Assembly: GCA_016296285.1 (NCBI GenBank)
Contig: JAEDJP010000059.1
Coordinates: 1 to 8,094 of the forward strand
DNA: 8,094 nucleotides
Direction of reading: 5' to 3'
Source: Bacilli bacterium
GTDB lineage: Bacteria > Bacillota_I > Bacilli_A > RFN20 > CAG-826
Under the pieces are notes generated by a model. That model was not told the DNA's origin. It saw nothing but the letters and a program-made list of their open reading frames with translations, and made no database searches. Shown here in pieces: positions 1-6,040 of this stretch (the first letter of the stretch is position 1; each line of letters begins with the position of its first letter). Made by a program: the position numbers and the translations under genes.

Positions 1-328
1 CCCGATCGTCGGGGACGACAAATACGGGGAGCCGGCCGACCCGCTCAAGCGCTTGGGCCTTCATGCCTATGAGCTCGCTTTCACGAATCCCTTGACCGGC
101 AAAGCCTACGACATCAAATCCCCCATGCCCAAAGCCTTCAAGCAGATGTTCTTCGAGAAGAGCATCATGGCCGCCAAGGCGGAAGAAGAGAAGAAGCGCA
201 AGGACAAAGAGAATGCTCGCCCGACGCGCAGCCAGACGAAGATTTCCGTCGGGAAAAAGAGACAACAGGCCAAAGATGCCCGTTTCGGGGGAAATTCCTT
301 GAAGAAGGGAGCTCATGGGAAACGCTAG
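1..328 (+). CDS. RluA-family 23S rRNA/tRNA pseudouridine synthase, C-terminal part (5' end outside window)
   Basis: This is the last 108 codons of a gene that begins upstream; the frame is open from base 2 to the TAG at 326-328. The visible start, PIVGDDKYGE, is followed by the RLGLHAYELAFTNPLTGK stretch and an IKSPMPKAF stretch. These match the conserved C-terminal end of RluA/RluC/RluD-type enzymes (compare HPIVGD-x-YG and LHA-x-x-L-x-F-x-HP-x-TG). Those enzymes isomerise uridine to pseudouridine in rRNA or tRNA. The catalytic Asp (HRLD motif) lies upstream and cannot be checked, so the target nucleotide and symbol are left open. From about visible residue 57 a Lys/Arg-rich tail of roughly 50 residues follows (AEEEKKRKDKE, then SVGKKRQQAK, ending KKGAHGKR). 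This is longer than usual and probably a disordered RNA-binding extension. The stop codon lies 14 bases inside the next gene, so the two are likely cotranscribed. Confidence 0.82.
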   Translation, partial: PIVGDDKYGEPADPLKRLGLHAYELAFTNPLTGKAYDIKSPMPKAFKQMFFEKSIMAAKAEEEKKRKDKENARPTRSQTKISVGKKRQQAKDARFGGNSLKKGAHGKR

Positions 329-1895
329 ATATTGGCTCCTAAAACTCCGGGAATCCTTTTTCTCGGCCCTTCCCATCGCGATTGTCATCGTGGCGTTTTT
401 CCTCGTGACCCGTTTTGGCGTCCCTGAGGGATATTTCCCCGCGGAATTCATGCTGACCGACACGGATATCTACTCTTTCTTGATTTCCGCGGTCATGATC
501 GTGTTCGGGATGACCTTGTTCAACGCCGGAACGGAGCAATCCATGAGCGAGATCGGCGTCCAAATCGGCGGATCCCTCATGCAAAAGAAGAACTTTTTCT
601 TCGTGATCGCCATGACCTTCATCTTGGGCGTTCTCGTGACGGTCGCCGAACCGGACCTCTCGGTCTTGAGCGGACAAATCGGGGTGGAGGAAACCGTCAT
701 CGTCTGGACCATCGGCGTCGGCGTCGGCATCTTTTTGGTCGTTGGCGTTCTCCGCATCCTGTTCCACAAGAATCTCAATGTTCTCTTCCTTGCCTTCTAT
801 GGCTTGGCTTTCGCCCTCATCTATTTGATCGACCCCCGTTTCCTTCCTGTGTGCTTTGACTCGGGTGGCGTCACGACCGGCCCGGTCACCGTTCCTTTCC
901 TCTTGGGTTTTGGCTTGGGATGCGCGGCCAGCCACCGTGGCAAGGGCAATGGGAGCGATTCCTTTGGTCTTACCGCATTGTGTTCCATCGGCCCCATCCT
1001 TTCCGTCATCCTGATCGCCATGATCATGAAAGCGACGGGACGCGAATTGCCTTTGATGAGCGACTATGCCGACCCTTTGTCCAAACTGACGGGGGACATG
1101 GGTGCGAATTTCGGCCACGCCTTGCTGACAACCCTTGGATCGGTCGCCTTGTCCGTTGGCCCCATCCTCCTTTTCTTCCTCGTCTACAATTTCGCGTTCC
1201 TCCACCTGAAATGGACGACGATCCTGCGCATCATCCTCGGGATGCTCGTGACCTATGTCGGTCTCGTCTTGTTCCTCGCCGGCGTCGAAGCGGGCTTCAT
1301 GCCGATTGCTTCCAAGCTCGGACAAGCTTTGGGCAGTTCCTCTTCCTTCCTTTGGATCGCGCTCGTCCTCGGGGGCCTATTTGGTGTGTTCGGCGTCTTG
1401 GCCGAGCCTGCCGTCCATGTCTTGGTCCATCAGATCGAGGACGTCTCGGATGGAACCATCAAATCCGGCACCGTCCTCACGGTTTTGGCAGGTTCCATCG
1501 GGGTGGCCGTCATCTTGCATCTCGTGCGTTCTTTCTTCCAGTTCTCGATCGCCTATTATTTGATTCCGGGGTATGTTTTGGCCTTCGTTCTCAGTTTCCT
1601 CGTGCCCCCGATTTATACCGCGATGGCGTTCGATTCGGGCGGCGTCGCTTCCGGTCCGATGACCTCGACCTTCGTCCTTCCTTTCTGCATCGGCTTTGCC
1701 TTTGCCGGGGGACAGGATGTTTACCTCTATGGTTTTGGGCTTGTCTCGCTTGTCGCGTTGATGCCCCTCATCGTTTTGCAGGCCCTTGGTTTGACGAGCA
1801 CCATCAAGGCGAAGAGAGCCCTCGACAAGGCGAAGAAGCGCTTAGTCGAGGAAGACGATGACCAGATCATCCATTTCCAAACGGAAGGAGCATGA
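315..1895 (+). CDS. DUF1538-family membrane protein with two internal repeats, putative transporter
   Basis: A 526-residue polytopic inner-membrane protein that I recognise as the DUF1538 family, whose function is not established. It is an internal duplication. The first half has GMTLFNAGTE (66-74), AEP (111-113) and FDSGGVTTGPVT (181-192). The second half repeats these as GLVLFLAGVE (316-325), AEP (363-365) and FDSGGVASGPMT (439-450). I count about seven hydrophobic segments per half, near 16-33, 53-70, 94-112, 127-150, 154-172, 186-206 and 217-239, then 268-296, 302-323, 344-363, 383-404, 411-432, 445-465 and 469-490. The C-terminus is cytoplasmic-looking: a basic helix (about 497-510) and then VEEDDDQIIHF. 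The ATG at 315 follows AAGGGAG and overlaps the upstream gene by 14 bases. The next two genes encode P-II-like proteins, suggesting a P-II-gated transporter. Substrate unknown; the family call is firm, transport is inference. Confidence 0.85.
   Translation: MGNARYWLLKLRESFFSALPIAIVIVAFFLVTRFGVPEGYFPAEFMLTDTDIYSFLISAVMIVFGMTLFNAGTEQSMSEIGVQIGGSLMQKKNFFFVIAMTFILGVLVTVAEPDLSVLSGQIGVEETVIVWTIGVGVGIFLVVGVLRILFHKNLNVLFLAFYGLAFALIYLIDPRFLPVCFDSGGVTTGPVTVPFLLGFGLGCAASHRGKGNGSDSFGLTALCSIGPILSVILIAMIMKATGRELPLMSDYADPLSKLTGDMGANFGHALLTTLGSVALSVGPILLFFLVYNFAFLHLKWTTILRIILGMLVTYVGLVLFLAGVEAGFMPIASKLGQALGSSSSFLWIALVLGGLFGVFGVLAEPAVHVLVHQIEDVSDGTIKSGTVLTVLAGSIGVAVILHLVRSFFQFSIAYYLIPGYVLAFVLSFLVPPIYTAMAFDSGGVASGPMTSTFVLPFCIGFAFAGGQDVYLYGFGLVSLVALMPLIVLQALGLTSTIKAKRALDKAKKRLVEEDDDQIIHFQTEGA
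1885..1890 (+). promoter_or_regulatory. Ribosome binding site that decides the start of the first P-II-like gene
   Basis: AAGGAG lies one base before the ATG at 1892 but seven bases before the ATG at 1898. Normal Shine-Dalgarno spacing therefore favours 1898, which makes the protein 139 residues (MEKTKLPYDQ start) rather than 141. Confidence 0.7.
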
Positions 1896-1897
1896 GC

Positions 1898-2317
1898 ATG
1901 GAGAAAACGAAACTTCCTTACGACCAATCCCATCGCATCGCCCCCCTTGTTTTCGTGTTGGTCGTCGTCAGCAAAGGACAAGGATCGTCCGTCGAAACCC
2001 TGCTGAAGAAAGCGGGTGCTTACGGGGTCTATTCGCTTCACGCCAAAGGAACCGCGCCGAATGATTTCTACGCCGTCCTTGGATCTGGATCTTTGGATAA
2101 AGATGTCGAGATCAGCGTCATCCGCGAAGATGCCTGGCCTGGCATCAAAGGGGTCTTGCAGGACCGCTTCTCGGTGAGCCCCTTGTCCGCGGGAATCGCC
2201 TTCACGGTGCCGCTTGATTCATTGGCTGGGGTATCCATCTATAAAATGCTTTCCAACACCCGCCGGTTCGAGCATCCGGTCGATCCCAAAAAGAAAAGGA
2301 GGAAATCCCGTGAATAA
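1898..2317 (+). CDS. P-II-like regulatory protein, first copy (DUF1538-associated)
   Basis: A small soluble protein of 139 residues with a ferredoxin-like P-II layout. It has a first beta strand (APLVFVLVVVSKGQGS, about 15-30), a helix and glycine turn (TLLKKAGAYGVY, 34-45), a shortened T-loop region (about 47-68), a second beta-alpha unit (DVEISVIRED), and the closing strand motif GIAFTVPLDSLAGV (99-112). Of known relatives it resembles the P-II-like proteins found beside DUF1538 genes, not GlnB/GlnK. The T-loop is short and there is no GlnB-type YRGAEY uridylylation site. It probably senses a nucleotide or small metabolite and binds the adjacent membrane protein; this is inferred from AmtB/GlnK and SbtA/SbtB. 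A very basic tail (KKKRRKSR, 131-138) overlaps the next gene's ribosome binding site. It is more divergent than the second copy. I chose the ATG at 1898 over 1892 because of the AAGGAG spacing. It starts 2 bases after the DUF1538 stop. Confidence 0.8.
   Translation: MEKTKLPYDQSHRIAPLVFVLVVVSKGQGSSVETLLKKAGAYGVYSLHAKGTAPNDFYAVLGSGSLDKDVEISVIREDAWPGIKGVLQDRFSVSPLSAGIAFTVPLDSLAGVSIYKMLSNTRRFEHPVDPKKKRRKSRE
2294..2302 (+). promoter_or_regulatory. Strong ribosome binding site for the second P-II-like gene
   Basis: AAAAGGAGG ends seven bases before the GTG at 2310. It fixes that GTG as the start and lies inside the last codons of the upstream gene, where it encodes part of the basic tail. Confidence 0.8.
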
Positions 2318-2669
2318 ACCATTTGTTGCCATCATCTCCATCGTGAATCGTGGATATACGGATCTCGTGATGGAAGCCGCGAAACAAGCCGGCGCCCGCG
2401 GCGGGACCGTGTTGACGGGCCGTGGTTCCGGGAACAAGGAGGCCGAAGCCTTCTTCGGCATTACCGTCACGCCCGAAAAAGAAATCGTTTTGATCCTCGT
2501 CCCGAAGGCGATTTCCGACGCCGTTTTGTCCGCCATCAACGAAGGGGCGGGCATGAATACCAAGGGCATGGGTATCGCGTTTGCCCTCCCCGTTTCGGAT
2601 TTGGTCGGCATTGCCCAAGATGAAGACGAAGCCGAAAAAGCGAAAGAGGTCAAAGGAGAGGCAGCGTGA
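2310..2669 (+). CDS. P-II-like nitrogen regulatory family protein, second copy (DUF1538-associated)
   Basis: A 119-residue P-II-superfamily protein. It has a first strand KPFVAIISIVNRG (3-15), a helix DLVMEAAKQAGARGGTVL (18-35), GRGSGNKEAEAFFGITV (38-53) in place of a full T-loop, EKEIVLILVPK (57-66), a second helix (68-79) and the closing strand GMGIAFALPVSDLVGI (86-101). The GARGGT...GRG...GIT...EKE...GIAFxLPV pattern matches the P-II-like proteins linked to DUF1538. It lacks the Tyr51-type uridylylation region of GlnB. It likely assembles as a trimer, as P-II proteins do, and may bind the DUF1538 protein; the ligand is unknown. An acidic/basic tail follows (QDEDEAEKAKEVKGEAA). The start is GTG at 2310, preceded by AGGAGG at seven bases and overlapping the upstream gene by 8 bases. 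A TTG at 2214 in the same frame would add 32 residues but has no matching site and breaks the family N-terminus. Confidence 0.85.
   Translation: MNKPFVAIISIVNRGYTDLVMEAAKQAGARGGTVLTGRGSGNKEAEAFFGITVTPEKEIVLILVPKAISDAVLSAINEGAGMNTKGMGIAFALPVSDLVGIAQDEDEAEKAKEVKGEAA
2652..2658 (+). promoter_or_regulatory. Ribosome binding site for the yfhO-family gene
   Basis: AAAGGAG stands seven bases before the GTG at 2666 and supports that non-ATG start. The GTG overlaps the upstream TGA stop as GTGA, which favours translational coupling. Confidence 0.7.
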
Positions 2670-5600
2670 GCGACACTTCGTTAGCAAGCCTTCGCAAGAG
2701 CAAGCGGACGAGTTCTTTCCGTGAGCGATTCCCCTTTTTGTTTCGGTGGGATTCCCTTTTCTATTACGCGCTCTTTGCCTTGGTCGTCGGGTTCGGTTGG
2801 ATTGGCTATTCCTTGTTCGCGAATTCTTTCACGCAGATGCTGAACTGGGATACCGCGTGGCAATACATCCCCTTTGCTTATACCTATCACGACGCTTGGC
2901 GGACCTTTTTCTCGACGGGCAGCTTCCCCCTCTATGATTTCTCGACGTATATCGGGACCGATGCCATCGGCTCGAACAGCTATTATGGGTTGTTCGATCC
3001 GTTCGTGGTCGTGATGGTTTTCTTCCCGCGCGCATGGGTGCCTCAAATGATGGCCATCCTCACGGCCGTCAAGATCATGGTCGCGGTGCTTCTCACCCGT
3101 TGCTATCTCAAATACATGGGAATCAAGGAATGGACCGCCCGGTTTGCGGCCCTATGCGCCGGGTTGTCTGGATATGTTTCCTTCTTCGTGGGCTTCCCGA
3201 GCTTCGTGAGCGCCGTCGTCTATGTGCCCATGATTCTTTGGGGGATCGAGAAGGTCATCAAGGAACGAAAGCCCGGGATCCTCGTTTGGTCGCTGTTCCT
3301 CGAGGGTATCACCTCCTTCTTCCTGCTCGTCGTCCTTTGCATCTTCGGCGTCCTCTACGCTTTGTGGCGTTATTTCTGGACGATCAAGACGAGATCCGCG
3401 AAGGAGAATTGGATCGTCATCGGCACGGGGGTCGCCTCTTTCGCCGTCGGCTTATGCCTTTCATGCTTTACCTTGCTCCCATCCGTGCGGGAATCCGCCC
3501 TATCCGGTCGCAGCATGTCCATCGGCACGGCGTATCTTTCCGCCGTCAAAGCATCGCTAGCCTCCCATGACCTTCGCTCCTTTTTCTCGCTCACGTTCGA
3601 GATGGTCGGCGATCACCCCGGCCGCGAGCTCATGGGTTTGCTTTCTTTCTTCTTCCCGACCGCGGGACATCTCGCCTTGCCCCTTGCCCGCAGCAGTTAT
3701 GACGCTTGGACTTCCTCCCTTTTCTGCTACACGCCCTGCGTCATTTTGTTCTTCACGGCCTTGGTGGAATCCATCCGCCAAAGGAAAGGAAGCCATCTCC
3801 TCGCCGTTTTCCTGCTCGGGTTCCTGGTCTTCACGAACTTCGCCTACTATTTCTTCTATGCCTTCTCCGGCAACGGATATGGTCGCTGGTACCTCGTCTT
3901 GATCCCCTTGATTACCTATTACTGCGCATGGGCCTTTGACCAAAGGGAAACGTCCCCCAAATTCGTCCCGGTCCTATCGGGTATCTTGGCCCTGGTCGGC
4001 ACCATCGCGACGTTCTATCTATCGGACGCCCTTCTCAAAGGCATCACCTTCGATTCGTCCTGGAACCCCAACCACCAGACCTACTGGCCGAAGGAATACG
4101 TGACCGCCTCTGAAATCTATAACGGCAAAATCACCAACGCTTGGTATCTCTATTACCAAGCCGCGCTTGTCCTCATCGAAGCGAGCTTGATGGTCATCGG
4201 TCAAAAGAAGAAGTGGCTTCCCAAGGTTCTTTGCATCACCGTGGCGGTCGAGGCGATCGTCATGGGAAACCTTGCTTATCTTTATGATGGCCTTTGGAAT
4301 TATGAGAAGTGGTTTGCCGGCGGGGAAGGGGCCCGTGACACCGTCTCTTTGGTCGCGAACACGTTGAAAGAAAAGGACTCGACGTTCTACCGCACCTATG
4401 CCGATGCGTATTCCGGGACCAAATACGCCGCGAAAGTCGGGGGCTTGAACGGCTCTGCCGATTTCCACTCCCTCATGAATTTCGACGTGGAACAATTCGC
4501 TCTCAACAACCACATGAAATTCACGGGTTCCGTCATCACGAGCTATGGGAGCGAGGAAATCTACAACCCCTCTTGGAGCGGCTATTACGGGAACAAGCGC
4601 GAATCGACCGATTCGATGATCGGATACCGTTATTACCAAATCTCGAATTCCTATTCCTCGTGGAAGGATCCTGACAATCCTTCCAAGCCTTGGTTCATGA
4701 AGCCCAACGTCCCCTTCGGCGCGGAAGAGATCGAGGTCGAGGGCATGAACCGCAACACTAGTCGCCTCTATGGGGTCCCTGAATCCGCTCGCCCAAGCCT
4801 TGGGTGGGCCGTGGACTCGCGCTTCCTTTACTCGTTGATCCCCAATGAGAATTCCTATTATCGGACGAATTTCTACAGTCCCGCGAGCGGTCTTGAGGGA
4901 TTCCGTTATCTCCTCCGCGTCGAGGACGTGCAGACGCGCGGCGCGATGGTTCCGAGCGACGTGACCTTGCCGGATGGGTTCACGGTTCGTTCCACCGCCC
5001 CGGACCTCATCTCCACGTCGAAGATTCTCTCGCTCAACAGGGGTTTGAAAGCCCGGTACTACCATGTCGCGGATGGCGATCTCATGATCCCCTCCTCGAA
5101 AGCGTCTTATTATGAGGAAGGCCTTGGGTATTTCTTGAATCACCATGCCGAATCCTATGCGGTGTCCTCCATGTTCAACATGGAACGGGATACGGGGATG
5201 GTCGCTTTCACGAGCTCATCCGGCGATTACTTCAACGATGACTTCAACGGCACCTATTTCGAGCTCAAGTACTACAACAACTGCTACACTTCCGGCAATC
5301 TCGCGAATGCCGTGCCCCGGGTTTATTGCATCGGGGATTCTTATGACGAAAACGGCAACCTCGTGAAAGAAAACGACCTCCTTTGCTTCGAATACAATGC
5401 GTTTGAGAACGCCCGAAAAGTCGAAAGCAACCGTTCGTATTACGGGTCCCGTTCCTCGACGTTCGGCCTCTATGCGAAGGGACGCGTCAAGGCCGTCGTC
5501 TTCTGCTTCACGGGCAGCAAGACGGACCCCATCATCCGATTCGATCCGACGAACGTGTATCTTTATCCGACGACTTACGCGGATTGGAAAGCCCAGCAAG

Positions 5601-6040
5601 ACGTCATCCAGAAAGACAAACTCCAAAATGTCGCCTACAAGACCAACGTCTTCACGTTCGACACCGCTTATTCCGAGGACCGCCTCGTGGTCACTCAGCT
5701 CGGTTACGATGCCGGCTGGCACGCCACCGCTTTCCTGCCAGGAGGCGAAGAAATCCGCTGCCAAATGGTCAAACTCGATGGAGGCCTCGTCGGCTTCGTC
5801 GCGCCCTCTGCCCTCGACGAAAACGGGAACCCCTTAACCGTCCATTACGAGCTCCGTTACACGACGCCCGGCTCCTCTTTGTCAGCGATCGCGTGGGGGA
5901 TTGGCGCGAGCGCCTTCGCGGCATACCTCGTTTATTCCTTCGTCATCGGGGTGAAGGAAGAGAAAAAAAACTCGCGCTTGAGGCGCGAGATGAAACCAAA
6001 TAAACGGCTTCAGTTTTCGGCTTTGAAGGCCGAAAGATAG
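2666..6040 (+). CDS. YfhO-family polytopic membrane protein (GT-C-like), large
   Basis: A 1124-residue membrane protein of the bacterial YfhO family. After a basic N-terminus and first membrane segment (about 31-51) comes the family's extracellular signature, MLNWDTAWQYIPF (58-70). The motif FPLYDFSTYIGTD (87-99), then SNSYYGLFDPF (103-113), follows. Asp62 sits where GT-C glycosyltransferases keep an acidic catalytic residue. About ten more hydrophobic segments run to about 535. A large extracellular domain rich in Tyr, Ser, Asn and Asp (about 545-1070) follows. It contains the YfhO-like GYDAGWHATAFLPGGE stretch (1013-1028), then a last membrane helix (about 1072-1096) and a basic cytoplasmic tail. 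B. subtilis YfhO (about 860 residues) takes part in glycosylating lipoteichoic acid from a lipid-linked sugar; a similar envelope role is inferred here, and this protein is longer. The start is GTG at 2666 (GTGA overlap, AAAGGAG). The last 31 bases overlap rsmI, and the tail contains the opposite strand's terminator. Confidence 0.85.
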   Translation: MSDTSLASLRKSKRTSSFRERFPFLFRWDSLFYYALFALVVGFGWIGYSLFANSFTQMLNWDTAWQYIPFAYTYHDAWRTFFSTGSFPLYDFSTYIGTDAIGSNSYYGLFDPFVVVMVFFPRAWVPQMMAILTAVKIMVAVLLTRCYLKYMGIKEWTARFAALCAGLSGYVSFFVGFPSFVSAVVYVPMILWGIEKVIKERKPGILVWSLFLEGITSFFLLVVLCIFGVLYALWRYFWTIKTRSAKENWIVIGTGVASFAVGLCLSCFTLLPSVRESALSGRSMSIGTAYLSAVKASLASHDLRSFFSLTFEMVGDHPGRELMGLLSFFFPTAGHLALPLARSSYDAWTSSLFCYTPCVILFFTALVESIRQRKGSHLLAVFLLGFLVFTNFAYYFFYAFSGNGYGRWYLVLIPLITYYCAWAFDQRETSPKFVPVLSGILALVGTIATFYLSDALLKGITFDSSWNPNHQTYWPKEYVTASEIYNGKITNAWYLYYQAALVLIEASLMVIGQKKKWLPKVLCITVAVEAIVMGNLAYLYDGLWNYEKWFAGGEGARDTVSLVANTLKEKDSTFYRTYADAYSGTKYAAKVGGLNGSADFHSLMNFDVEQFALNNHMKFTGSVITSYGSEEIYNPSWSGYYGNKRESTDSMIGYRYYQISNSYSSWKDPDNPSKPWFMKPNVPFGAEEIEVEGMNRNTSRLYGVPESARPSLGWAVDSRFLYSLIPNENSYYRTNFYSPASGLEGFRYLLRVEDVQTRGAMVPSDVTLPDGFTVRSTAPDLISTSKILSLNRGLKARYYHVADGDLMIPSSKASYYEEGLGYFLNHHAESYAVSSMFNMERDTGMVAFTSSSGDYFNDDFNGTYFELKYYNNCYTSGNLANAVPRVYCIGDSYDENGNLVKENDLLCFEYNAFENARKVESNRSYYGSRSSTFGLYAKGRVKAVVFCFTGSKTDPIIRFDPTNVYLYPTTYADWKAQQDVIQKDKLQNVAYKTNVFTFDTAYSEDRLVVTQLGYDAGWHATAFLPGGEEIRCQMVKLDGGLVGFVAPSALDENGNPLTVHYELRYTTPGSSLSAIAWGIGASAFAAYLVYSFVIGVKEEKKNSRLRREMKPNKRLQFSALKAER
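5963..5989 (-). terminator. Intrinsic terminator of the ricT-rsmI transcript, inside the yfhO coding sequence
   Basis: Read on the minus strand, CTCGCGC (5989-5983), a five-base loop and GCGCGAG (5977-5971) form a perfect 7-bp GC-rich stem, followed at once by eight T (5970-5963). It starts 20 bases after the rsmI stop, as expected for a Rho-independent terminator. On the plus strand the same bases encode K1100 to about E1108 of the YfhO-family protein. It is not bidirectional, because no T run follows the stem on the plus strand. Confidence 0.85.

Noticed and set aside
339..1325. Minus-strand frame of 328 codons opposite the DUF1538 gene
   Set aside because: The strongly charged Asp/Glu/His/Arg-rich composition with no family motif is the mirror of hydrophobic membrane codons with C-rich third positions. 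The plus-strand gene has clear repeats.
920..1861. Plus-strand frame of 313 codons, +1 to the DUF1538 gene
   Set aside because: The Arg/Pro/His-rich product is typical of an out-of-frame reading; it lies wholly within a confident gene.
2214..2309. N-terminal extension of the second P-II-like gene from a TTG
   Set aside because: No suitable ribosome binding site, and it would overlap the upstream gene by about 100 bases. The GTG at 2310 has AGGAGG at ideal distance and restores the normal P-II N-terminus.
4019..5146. Minus-strand frame of 375 codons opposite the yfhO-family gene
   Set aside because: It has no recognisable motif and the composition is as expected from reading C-ending codons backwards. 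The sense frame is continuous for 1124 residues.
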